The position numbers and the translations under genes were made by a program. From Streptomyces sp. AC558_RSS880 (GTDB taxonomy: Bacteria; Actinomycetota; Actinomycetes; Streptomycetales; Streptomycetaceae), in NCBI RefSeq assembly GCF_019049255.1, contig NZ_JAGMUJ010000029.1, forward strand, positions 248,001-312,000: a DNA stretch of 64,000 nucleotides, written 5' to 3'. Under the pieces are notes generated by a model, which saw nothing but the letters and a program-made list of their open reading frames with translations, had not been told where the DNA came from and searched no databases. Below, in pieces: positions 33,441 through 41,285 of this stretch; position 1 is the first letter of the stretch, and the number at the start of each line of letters is the position of its first letter.

Positions 33441-34106
33441 TCAGGCGCGCGGCAGTATGCCCAGGAGCATCGAGGTGAAGGAGACCCGCAGAGCGTCACG
33501 CAGCTCCATGTGGAGCACGCCGAGGGCGGGCTCCTCCGCGTAGGCGGCGAGGAGGCTGGGCGGCGGCGGGACGTAGGACGACAGGGCGCCCGCCGAGACG
33601 AGGCTCATCAGGCAGAACAGTTGCGCGTCGTCGCCGAGCTCGGGCACGTGGCGGCGCACGAGCTCGACCATGTCCGCGAGCCGCGTGAGGGAGGAACGCT
33701 TGTGCCGCTTGACCACCTCGACGGAGACGTTGTGCTCGAGGACGCCGCCCTGCGCGCCGAAGAGGTCGCACAGCACCACCCGGCTCGCCAGCGAACGGCT
33801 GAGGGTGTCGGCCAGCCGGCCCGCCCGCACTTCCGGCGCGGCATCCGCCTCGATGTCCGCGGCCAGTTCCTCCGCCAGCTCGACGAGCCACCTTTCCAGG
33901 AAGGCGTCCAGCAGTTCGAGCAGCACCGCCTCGCGTGACTCGAAGTACCGCAGGACGTTCGACTTGGCCAGGCCCACCCGCCTGCTGAGCTCGTTGAGGC
34001 TCACGTCGGCCACGGGCATCTCTTCGAGCATCGCCGCCGCCGTGTCCAGGATCGCCCGACGGCGGATCTCCCGCTGCTCCTCGCTTCGCGCCCGCTGGAA
34101 TGTCAC
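33441..34106 (-). CDS. TetR/AcrR family regulator of the adjacent SDR gene
   Basis: A 221-residue TetR protein. The helix-turn-helix covers RAILDTAAAMLEEMPVADVS and LSRRVGLAKSNVLRYFESRE (residues about 17-60). The C-terminal domain has a long Arg/Glu helix and a Pro-rich turn (YVPPPPSLL). It is divergent from an SDR gene; a 16-bp dyad operator overlies the shared promoter region, so it very likely represses both genes. Confidence 0.92.
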   Translation of the reverse strand: MTFQRARSEEQREIRRRAILDTAAAMLEEMPVADVSLNELSRRVGLAKSNVLRYFESREAVLLELLDAFLERWLVELAEELAADIEADAAPEVRAGRLADTLSRSLASRVVLCDLFGAQGGVLEHNVSVEVVKRHKRSSLTRLADMVELVRRHVPELGDDAQLFCLMSLVSAGALSSYVPPPPSLLAAYAEEPALGVLHMELRDALRVSFTSMLLGILPRA

Positions 34107-34122
34107 GCCCTCAGCCTAGCTT

Positions 34123-34195
34123 AAAGACCGCCGGTTCCTTGACAAGGGACCGGCGGTCTTTTATGTTGGCCCTTGTAACAGACCGGTGGTTCTTT
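34123..34195. promoter_or_regulatory. TetR operator and SDR promoter
   Basis: AAAGACCGCCGGTTCC (34123-34138) is inverted at 34147-34161 (GGACCGGCGGTCTTT), an almost perfect dyad with an 8-base centre. A third half-site, GACCGGTGGTTCTTT, lies at 34181-34195. Between and over them sits the promoter TTGACA (34139-34144), 17-bp spacer, TATGTT (34162-34167), pointing to the SDR gene. Bound repressor would cover the -35 and the region downstream of the -10. AGGAG precedes the SDR start at 34207. Confidence 0.8.
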
Positions 34196-34206
34196 AGGAG
34201 AGTGTC

Positions 34207-35118
34207 ATGAGTAGTGACTGGACCGAGCAGCACATCCCCGATCAGCGCGGCCGGGTGGCGGTCGTGACCGGCGCCAACACCGGGCTGGGCTTCGAGACCG
34301 CCCGGATGCTCGCCGCGCGCGGGGCGGCGGTGGTCCTGGCCGTCCGCAACGTCGAGAAGGGCAAGCAGGCAGCCGCCCGCATCGCCGGCGACGTCACCGT
34401 CCAGGCCCTCGACCTGACCTCCTTGGAGTCGATCCGGTCCGCGGCGGCCGACCTGCGCGCGGTCCACCCGCGTATCGACCTTCTGATCAACAACGCGGGT
34501 GTGATGCACACCCCGCGGCAGACCACCGCCGACGGCTTCGAGCTGCAGTTCGGCACCAACCACCTCGGCCACTTCGCCCTGACCGGCCTGCTGCTGGACC
34601 GGCTGCTGCCCGTCCCCGGCTCCCGCGTCGTGACGGTCAGCAGCACCGGTCACCGCATCCGGGCCGCCATCCACTTCGACGATCTGCAGTGGGAGCGTTC
34701 CTACAGCCGCGTCGCCGCCTACGGCCAGGCCAAACTCGCCAACCTGATGTTCACGTACGAACTGCAGCGTCGGCTCGCACCGCACGGCACCACGATCGCG
34801 GTGGCCGCCCACCCCGGTGTGTCCAACACCGAGCTCGCCCGCAACATGCCCGCCCCGCTCCGCGCGCCTGTCACCTGGCTCGCGCCGCTGCTCACCCAGA
34901 AGGCGGAGATGGGCGCCCTGCCCACTCTGCGCGCCGCCACCGATCCCGCGGTCGTCGGCGGGCAGTACTACGGCCCCGGCAACCGGAGCGAGACCCGGGG
35001 CTACCCCAAGCTGGTCACTTCCAGCCCCGACTCCCATGACCAGGCCGTTCAGCAGCGCCTGTGGACCGTCTCCGAGGAGCTCACCGGGGTGACGTTTCCC
35101 GTGCCGGTCAAGCGGTGA
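34207..35118 (+). CDS. Short-chain dehydrogenase/reductase (retinol-dehydrogenase-like)
   Basis: A 303-residue NAD(P)-dependent oxidoreductase. [10 protein letters not shown] (about residues 20-29) is the cofactor motif TGxxxGx[10 protein letters not shown] the NNAG motif, and the catalytic Ser and Tyr-Lys are in [11 protein letters not shown] and YGQAKLAN. The Arg in [10 protein letters not shown] after strand 2 favours NADP(H). Length and the NHLGHFALT segment match the oxidoreductase/retinol-dehydrogenase-like branch. It is controlled by the divergent TetR gene, implying inducible detoxification of a small molecule. Confidence 0.92.
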   Translation: MSSDWTEQHIPDQRGRVAVVTGANTGLGFETARMLAARGAAVVLAVRNVEKGKQAAARIAGDVTVQALDLTSLESIRSAAADLRAVHPRIDLLINNAGVMHTPRQTTADGFELQFGTNHLGHFALTGLLLDRLLPVPGSRVVTVSSTGHRIRAAIHFDDLQWERSYSRVAAYGQAKLANLMFTYELQRRLAPHGTTIAVAAHPGVSNTELARNMPAPLRAPVTWLAPLLTQKAEMGALPTLRAATDPAVVGGQYYGPGNRSETRGYPKLVTSSPDSHDQAVQQRLWTVSEELTGVTFPVPVKR

Positions 35119-35155
35119 CTCCACGGCGTGCCGCCGGGTGGGACGGCCGGGTCAC

Positions 35156-35551
35156 CTACGAGGCCGTGGCCTTGGACACGGCGCTGACGATGTTCGACGC
35201 CATGGCGTCGAAGTTCTCCCGGAAGAAGCCGGTCCTGGTGTAGAACCCTTCCTCCGAGAATCCTCCGCTCGTCAGGAACATTGGGGCGATGGCCGTGAGC
35301 GCCGCATGGATGACGTGCAACTCGCGGGAGGTCAGGGTGAACTCCCGGGGGGTTTTGTGGTCACCCTGGAGTCTGTCGTACAGCCGGCGGACCTCTTCGC
35401 GGTCCGCGCCGAGCTGGACGACCAGGGCCTCGTCCGTGGAGGCCCAGCCGTCGAGCGTGCTCAACGCCTCGCACATCAGGTCCGTCTGCGTCGCCGTGAG
35501 CCGTCCCCGGAACGCCTCACCGGCCCTGGTCAGCTTGATCAGTGTCCTCAT
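35156..35551 (-). CDS. Hypothetical all-helical protein, 131 residues
   Basis: Not recognised. The ATG at 35551 begins MRTLIKLTRAGEAFRG. Helical prediction by eye is high throughout, with no membrane span, Cys or catalytic motif. The central part contains TREFTL-like segment PREFTLTSRELHVIHAALTA, and the C-terminus is ASNIVSAVSKATAS. It lies between the SDR gene and a frameshifted gene. Confidence 0.7.
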   Translation of the reverse strand: MRTLIKLTRAGEAFRGRLTATQTDLMCEALSTLDGWASTDEALVVQLGADREEVRRLYDRLQGDHKTPREFTLTSRELHVIHAALTAIAPMFLTSGGFSEEGFYTRTGFFRENFDAMASNIVSAVSKATAS

Positions 35552-35676
35552 CGTGGCCGGTCCTTCCCAACTGGTCTACGGGGCGAGGGGGCTGTACCCG
35601 TCGTTGAGCTTCTCCGGAATCATCTTGTCTCCGTGGACGTACCTGTCCTTCCTGGACGGCGCACCCGTCCCGTCGA

Positions 35677-36145
35677 CTATGCGCACGGACAGGTCAGTTC
35701 GGGGACCGCGCGGTTGGGGGAGCACGTGACCACGGCCAGGGTGAGGTACGAGGGGCGTTCGAGGTAGTGGCCGTACGACACGTCGGCGCCCGAGCGCAGT
35801 CGTTCGGTGGCGGCGTCCACCAGCCGGGCCAGGCGTGCGGTGTCCCGGTCGCCCTCCGACGCGAACCGGGGGCGTACTCGGCCAGCCGCTCGCCGAGCCA
35901 GGCCGCCGCCTCCTTCGCCTCGTCCCAGGTGCCCCGGACCAGTGAGCGGGGCTTGACGAGCCAGTACGCCGTCTCCAGGGGCGGGAGGTCCGACGTCCGG
36001 AACTCCGCGGCCACCTGGCGGTAGCGGTCGATCAGTTCCGGCCTGCCTCCGGCCGGGGGCGGATCGGGGTGCGGGGGCCGTCGCACGCCTTCGTGAACGA
36101 GGCCCCGCTGATGTCGAGTGCGTACAGGGTGGTTCCGTTCTGCAT
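35677..36145 (-). pseudogene. Frameshifted hypothetical gene
   Basis: ATG 36145 starts MQNGTTLYALDISGASFTKA. After about 20 codons the coding signal moves to a second frame (GGRPELIDRYRQVAAEFRTS, then LVKPRSLVRGTWDEAKEAAA) and near 35865 to a third (DTARLARLVDAATERLRSGA, then YGHYLERPSYLTLAVVT), ending at TAG 35677. All three segments have good codon bias, and reading them in order gives one plausible protein of about 150 residues, so at least two indels have broken it (or the sequence has errors here). The family is unknown. Confidence 0.6.
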
Positions 36146-36228
36146 CGCTGCACCTCTTCCAGCTCGTCTGAACGCGGCCAGGACCGGCCGCCGCCGCCCG
36201 TGCAGGGCGGGAGTTCACGGGAGGGGCG

Positions 36229-36519
36229 ATGGCCGCCCGGGTGTTTCCGCAGGTGACCGGCGGACACGGACGGTTTTTCCTCGCTCTCCGTGACCTCGGA
36301 GTGTCGGTCGGACGGGGTGGGGACGAGCATGGCACTCCGTGCGCTGAGTCAGCGTGCGGACACGAAGAGTGGACGGTACGTCTGATTGTCCGTTGTGTGG
36401 AGGTCGCCGTCACCGAGCAGGCCATCCACGTACGGGACTCCAAGGACGTGACCCGCCCGGCCTTCGCCGTCGGCCGTGAGGGCTGGGGACAGTTCGTGCG
36501 GTTCGCGTCGGAGAGCTGA
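36229..36519 (+). pseudogene. DUF397 protein remnant
   Basis: The C-terminal half is clearly DUF397: RCVEVAVTEQAIHVRDSKDV followed by PAFAVGREGWGQFVRFA, the CVEVA...VRDSKD...W..F pattern. The expected N-terminal W(R/Q)KSS(Y/F)SG motif is replaced by unrelated sequence, so the N-terminal third is degenerate or frameshifted. DUF397 genes normally follow an XRE regulator gene; none is next to it, supporting decay. Confidence 0.6.
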
Positions 36520-36524
36520 GCGAT

Positions 36525-36569
36525 GTGAGGGCGTGCCGTCCGCCGGAGGGGCGGGCGGCACGCCCTCAC
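36525..36569. terminator. 19/20-bp hairpin, bidirectional terminator
   Basis: The arms 36525-36544 and 36550-36569 are complementary with one mismatch and a 5-base loop. It lies between the DUF397 stop (36519) and the end of the basic protein gene on the minus strand (36566), marking the downstream border of the defence operon. Confidence 0.75.
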
Positions 36570-37093
36570 CGCGTTCGGGAGCCCTTGGTCTCGCCCGTGG
36601 GGCCGTAGCCGAGGGCCGCGCGGTTGATGAAACGGTCACCGAGGTCGCGCACAGGCGCGGACTTCGGCTGCTGGGCGGCGCTCTTCGCCGTGGACTTCTT
36701 CGGGGCGGGCTTCTTGCCGCCCGTGGGCTTGGCCGGGGCCGCCTTCGCCTGCTTGGCGTTCTTCGCGGCCGGCGTGTTGCGCGCCGCGTACTTCTTCCGG
36801 AGTGCCGAGAGTTGCTCGCGTTCTTGAAGGGCCACGTTGGTGGGGAGGGCGTTGGTGAGGGCGCGGGCCCGGCTGAGCGCGTAACGCGCCTCGTTCCAGT
36901 GCTTGGTGTTGATGGCCAGGCGGGCCACCCTGATGGTCTGCTGCAAGGCCTTGATCTTCGCGGGCTGCCGCTTGGGCATGGGGGACTCGGCCCCGCTGCT
37001 CCGCCGCTGCCCGGCGGCCCGGGTGCCCCAGTCCGTACCCGAGGTCAGGACGACGACCGAACGGGGATTGCTGCTCTGGCTTCGACGTACCAC
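36566..37093 (-). CDS. Basic protein with histone H1-like Lys/Ala/Pro tail
   Basis: A 175-residue protein. The start is GTG 37093 with AAGGA about 10 bases upstream. The N-terminal 40 residues are Ser/Arg-rich. A helical region (KIKALQQTIRVARLAINTKH and YALSRARALTNALPTNVA) resembles a small helical hairpin. The C-terminal 60 residues are Lys/Ala/Pro-rich (KPTGGKKPAPKKSTAKSAA), like the DNA-binding tail of histone H1/HupS-type proteins. It is the last gene after the methyltransferase, 74 bases downstream with a hairpin in between. It probably binds nucleic acid, but a role in the defence system is inference from position. Confidence 0.75.
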   Translation of the reverse strand: MVRRSQSSNPRSVVVLTSGTDWGTRAAGQRRSSGAESPMPKRQPAKIKALQQTIRVARLAINTKHWNEARYALSRARALTNALPTNVALQEREQLSALRKKYAARNTPAAKNAKQAKAAPAKPTGGKKPAPKKSTAKSAAQQPKSAPVRDLGDRFINRAALGYGPTGETKGSRTR

Positions 37094-37126
37094 GTGCGTT
37101 GTTCCTTGGTCGAGCGGTGGGACACG

Positions 37127-37161
37127 CCCTGGGGTGGCCACCGGGCGGGGCCACCCCAGGG
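37127..37161. terminator. 13-bp perfect hairpin between methyltransferase and basic-protein genes
   Basis: CCCTGGGGTGGCC at 37127-37139 pairs with 37149-37161 around a 9-base loop. On the minus strand it follows the methyltransferase stop by a few bases and precedes the basic-protein gene by 34, so it may attenuate expression of the latter. Confidence 0.6.
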
Positions 37162-37166
37162 GCGGG

Positions 37167-40100
37167 TCAGTCGTGACGGGGGCCCTGGCCGGGGGGCGGG
37201 GTGAGGGTGGAGCGGTAGGTGCCGGACTCGCCCTCGGTGAGCGGGGTCTCCAGGGTGAGACCGGCGGCGGCCATGCGGTCGTATTCGGCGAGGACCAGTT
37301 CTTTGGTGCGGTAGGTGCCGTGCTCCTTCATGTCGTTGTCGCGGACGACGTTGAAGGTGTCCAGGATGTATGCGGTGTCCTCGCGGTTGATTTCGTAGAG
37401 GTGGAAGAAGAGGGCGTCCAGTTCGGCGCGCATGACGGACCGACGGTCCTCGTCCCAGCGGAAGGGCGCGCCGGTGTCGCCGATGTCGCGGGCGAGGGGG
37501 GTCATGTCGGAGGCGGTGTACGTCAGCTCGAGCAGGCGAGGGGTGATCATGCCCGCGTGGCGGGACAGCTGGTCCGGGTTCAGGAACGGGAGTTGTTCGA
37601 ACTGGAAAAAGTTGAGGTTGCTTCCGCCCAGCTTCTGCCGGAGGACGTAGTCCAGCACCAGTGCGGTCGAGTTGCCGTAGAAGAGCCAGGGCTGATCCGC
37701 TCCGCTCGGCAGCAGGATGTTTCCGGAGTCGCCGAGCCCGAACCTGGGGAAGGCGAAGGTGATGGCGGTGCGGATGGAAGTGCCGTGGCAGATCTTGCGG
37801 AATCCCATCAGCCAGTCACGGTTCCAGTTCTTGGCCGACAGGAGGCTGCGTACGCCGGGAAGTTCGACCTCCTCACCGTTCTTGTCGCGCTTACCCGTGG
37901 GGACGTCGTTCTCGGGAACCCAATAGCGGGGCATCGGAACGGCGGAGGGGTTCTGGTGCTGCTCGACGGTGAAGCGGGGCAGAGCGCCCACCGCCAGATG
38001 CTTCTCCGTCGCCCCCTCGTAGGTGGAGAAGCGGTGGTCGTAATGGTGAAGCATTTTGGACTCGTAGAGCGGCAGCAGACGCTCCTCGCCGCGCACCAGG
38101 ACGTTTCCGTCCAGACGCCAGCCGTCCTTGAGGAGGTCGTCGAAGGTCTCGCCGTCCTGAGGGGAGGGACGGAAGAGGTGCGAATCGCTGGTCATGTTGA
38201 AGAGGCCTTGCATGAAACTCATGCCCCAGGGGTTCCCGTCTTCCCCCTTCGTCTCGTCCACGAGGACGGGAATGCGACGGTAGATGCCGAGAGTGATCTC
38301 CGCGTCCCTGCGTGAGCGGAAGATCGGGCAGGTCGCCGTGTTGGGGTTCAAGAGGTGGATGTCGTGGCCGGTGAGGGTGTAGCAGCGCTCGGTGATCTGG
38401 GCGACTTGGCGGACACGGAAAGCGATGGGGATCGGGGTGTCGGGTGAACCGGATCCCGCCATGCAGAACACGGCGAAGTTCACTCTGTGGTCGACGCCGG
38501 GGAAAAGCTTCTCCTCGTTCTCGAAACCGTAGAGCGCGGCCAGTTGGCCCTTCGACACCAGATCCCTGAAGAAGAACTGTGTCGTCGCGTCCGTCGCGAT
38601 CCCGACGGGAACGACCAGCCCGACCCGGCCGTGGGGTGCGCCCAGGCGGCGGTCCTGTTCCGCGAAGATCGTGTCCGTCTTGATGCGTCCCCGGCCGCAC
38701 AGGGGATAGAGATCGGAAGCGCTCGCGAAGTGTCGCGTGCCGTCGATCTCCCGCTTGGCGTCCTGGTAGGTGCGGTAGAGGTCCGGGTTCTCCGTCGCGA
38801 GTCGCTGGATGAGGTTTTTGCGTCGGGCTCCTGAAGCCTTGGCGACTTCCGGAGAGCGAGCGGCGAAGAACTCCTGCTCCTTCAGCTCGAGATGTTCCCA
38901 CGGCGGATTTCCCACCACCGCGTCGAATCCGCCGGCCCAGCCCGTGGCCGGTTGGACGCCGATGCCCGACTCGGGGACCGTGAACACCTCCGGGAACTCC
39001 AGGTGCCAGTGGAAGAACCGGTACCGGTCGCGCAGGCTCATGATCTCGGCGTGGGTGGCGTCCGGGACGGCGGACCGGTCGCGGCCGCGCAGCGCGCGGA
39101 ACACCTGGTCGGTCGGCGCTTCGGGCGCCCCCTCCTGCTTGGGCCAGACGAACGCGGCGCACCAGGCGTCAGCGGCGTGCAGATCCTGGACGTAGGCGGC
39201 CGACTCCGTATAGGCGCGGTAGGCGGACTCCTGCGCCCGTACGTGCTCCAGGAGGTCGGAGCGAGCCCCGGTGATACGGGAGAGCTCCGCGGCGTACCGT
39301 TCGTTGTCGGGCGGTGTCTCCGTGTCGAAGACCAGCTCGTCCTGGCCGCCGCGCTGGGCCTTGTTCCGCTTGACGAGTCGGGCCGCGTACTTCTTGTCGT
39401 CGCCCTCGATCGGTTTGAACGCGTCGTCCGGGACGCCCTCCGCCAGCAGCTTCGGCGTGGCGCCGAACAGGCCGTTGCCGTGCTTGACGTGGGCGTCGAG
39501 GAAGCCGAGTGCCTTGCCCGGCTCCAGAGCCTCCAGCCACAGCGACACCTTCGCCAGCTCCACGGCCATCGGGTTGAGGTCCACGCCGTAGACGCAGCGC
39601 GCGACGACCTCGTGCAGGGCGCGGCGCACGGCGTCGACCGTCGGCTCCGGGTTGTGCTCACGCACCGACGCCACCCGCTTGGCGATGCGCCGAGCCGAGG
39701 CGACGAGGAAGTGCCCGGAACCACAAGCCGGATCGCACACCGTCAGGGACAGCAGTTCCTCGACGATGTCGTCGGTCGGGTCGGGACGACCCGCCGCCGT
39801 GGCGCGCCGCTCACCCCGCTTGACGGCGTCGTCGATCACCGGGTCGAGCGTCGTGTCCAGCAGGCACTCGATGAGCGAGGACGGGGTGTAGTAACTCCCG
39901 GTCGTCTTCCGGCTGTTGCCCGCGGCCTCGATCAGCTCGAAGGACCGGTCCGTGGCGGAGTGCTTCGGCTCCAGCTCCAGCAGCGACTCGTAGACCGAGC
40001 CCAGTTCCTCCGCGTCCAGGTGCCGGTAGTCGACCGCACGCCACCGCCGGGCGCCCGGATCACGTACCTGCGCGAGATGCCGTACGGCAGCGAGCAGCGA

Positions 40101-41285
40101 CTCGTTGGACAGCTTCAGCCCGTCCAGCGGCGCGTCGGTCCTCGTAGGGGAGAACAGACCGCCGAGACCGGGCAGACCGAGCTCGGGACGGCCCCCCTCC
40201 GTACCGAGCGCGTCAAGGACGATCCGCAGCGCCTCGTACTGATCGCCGTGGGCCGTCCCCTGCCGCCGCCGGGCCCGCTCCCGCAGCCGCGCGGACGAGA
40301 AGTACCGCTCGTACGCCTCCCGTTGCCGCTCGCCGGCCTTCGGGTCGAGCAGGGCGTCCCGGTCCTCGGCGACGAAGACGAACAGCAGGCGGTAGACGAG
40401 CCGCAGCAGGGCGTCCCGGAGGGCCTTCGGGTCGGTGTCCTCGCGCAGCCGGACGTTCTCCGGATGCCGCAGGAACCCGGTCCCGAGCACGGTCAGCGCG
40501 TTCTGCACGCCCAGCCGCAGCTGGTCCAGCGCCCGCGCCCCCGACGTGACGGCCTCCGCCCGCCACTTCTCCAGCCAACACCCCGAAGGAGCCGTCCCCT
40601 CCGGCACCTCGAACCGGGACGCGTGCAGCACGCAGTACAGCAGCACGAACTCGCTGAACAGCTCGCCGTCGAAGATGGCCTCGAGGTCGAACTCGACGTA
40701 GGCCGCCGTCGCGAAGGACGACGAGTCCCGCAGCAGACGCAGCCGGCGCCCGTTGGTGAGCACCGCCCACAGATGGGCCTCGGTACGGTTCAGGCAGTCC
40801 TGGAGCATCGACTGCGCCGGAACCTGCCCGGCCGCCGGACGCCTGTCCAACTCCTGGTTCCACGCGACGAGGTGGAGCAGGGCCGGCCCGTGCCGGTGCG
40901 ACACCGGGAACCGCTTCTCCGGGTCCGAGTCGGCCGGGACGCCCGCCGCCCCGACCTCCGTCAGCGCCCCGAAGTCCAGCTTGCGGAAGAGCTGGGCGAG
41001 CCAGTCGGTGCCGGCCCGGCCGGTCGGGTCGGCGGAGGGCACGCCCGTGACCGGGTCCGAGGGCAGGGCGGCGCGCAGGTCGCGCCAGAGCGGTTTGAGG
41101 TACTCCCAGGCACGCTCGGCCTCGTCCCGTACGGGCACGGAGGCGGGCAGGCCGTAGTCGGCGGGCTTGGTGCCCGGCAGGTTCCGCGCCTCGGCGATGC
41201 GCAGCAGCATGTCGGCGGGGAGGAGTCCGCCGACCGTGGTGACGGCGGTGAAGGCCAGGGCGGTGCGGGTGGCGGCGGCGGGCAT
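37167..41285 (-). CDS. N6-adenine DNA methyltransferase, DrmMI/PglX-like
   Basis: A 1372-residue gamma-type adenine methyltransferase. The catalytic domain has the SAM motif DPACGSGHFLVA (about residue 517), YGVDLNPMAVELAKVSLWLE, and the catalytic NPPW in VVGNPPWEHL (about 792). The long N-terminal half is helical, and SYYTPSSLIECLL is the typical entry to the domain. The C-terminal third should recognise DNA. Large single-chain adenine methyltransferases of this size are the modification enzymes of class 1 DISARM and of BREX/Pgl. Its start overlaps the upstream helicase stop by one base (TGATG). No cognate restriction nuclease gene is adjacent, as expected for DISARM/Pgl. Confidence 0.9.
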   Translation of the reverse strand: MPAAATRTALAFTAVTTVGGLLPADMLLRIAEARNLPGTKPADYGLPASVPVRDEAERAWEYLKPLWRDLRAALPSDPVTGVPSADPTGRAGTDWLAQLFRKLDFGALTEVGAAGVPADSDPEKRFPVSHRHGPALLHLVAWNQELDRRPAAGQVPAQSMLQDCLNRTEAHLWAVLTNGRRLRLLRDSSSFATAAYVEFDLEAIFDGELFSEFVLLYCVLHASRFEVPEGTAPSGCWLEKWRAEAVTSGARALDQLRLGVQNALTVLGTGFLRHPENVRLREDTDPKALRDALLRLVYRLLFVFVAEDRDALLDPKAGERQREAYERYFSSARLRERARRRQGTAHGDQYEALRIVLDALGTEGGRPELGLPGLGGLFSPTRTDAPLDGLKLSNESLLAAVRHLAQVRDPGARRWRAVDYRHLDAEELGSVYESLLELEPKHSATDRSFELIEAAGNSRKTTGSYYTPSSLIECLLDTTLDPVIDDAVKRGERRATAAGRPDPTDDIVEELLSLTVCDPACGSGHFLVASARRIAKRVASVREHNPEPTVDAVRRALHEVVARCVYGVDLNPMAVELAKVSLWLEALEPGKALGFLDAHVKHGNGLFGATPKLLAEGVPDDAFKPIEGDDKKYAARLVKRNKAQRGGQDELVFDTETPPDNERYAAELSRITGARSDLLEHVRAQESAYRAYTESAAYVQDLHAADAWCAAFVWPKQEGAPEAPTDQVFRALRGRDRSAVPDATHAEIMSLRDRYRFFHWHLEFPEVFTVPESGIGVQPATGWAGGFDAVVGNPPWEHLELKEQEFFAARSPEVAKASGARRKNLIQRLATENPDLYRTYQDAKREIDGTRHFASASDLYPLCGRGRIKTDTIFAEQDRRLGAPHGRVGLVVPVGIATDATTQFFFRDLVSKGQLAALYGFENEEKLFPGVDHRVNFAVFCMAGSGSPDTPIPIAFRVRQVAQITERCYTLTGHDIHLLNPNTATCPIFRSRRDAEITLGIYRRIPVLVDETKGEDGNPWGMSFMQGLFNMTSDSHLFRPSPQDGETFDDLLKDGWRLDGNVLVRGEERLLPLYESKMLHHYDHRFSTYEGATEKHLAVGALPRFTVEQHQNPSAVPMPRYWVPENDVPTGKRDKNGEEVELPGVRSLLSAKNWNRDWLMGFRKICHGTSIRTAITFAFPRFGLGDSGNILLPSGADQPWLFYGNSTALVLDYVLRQKLGGSNLNFFQFEQLPFLNPDQLSRHAGMITPRLLELTYTASDMTPLARDIGDTGAPFRWDEDRRSVMRAELDALFFHLYEINREDTAYILDTFNVVRDNDMKEHGTYRTKELVLAEYDRMAAAGLTLETPLTEGESGTYRSTLTPPPGQGPRHD

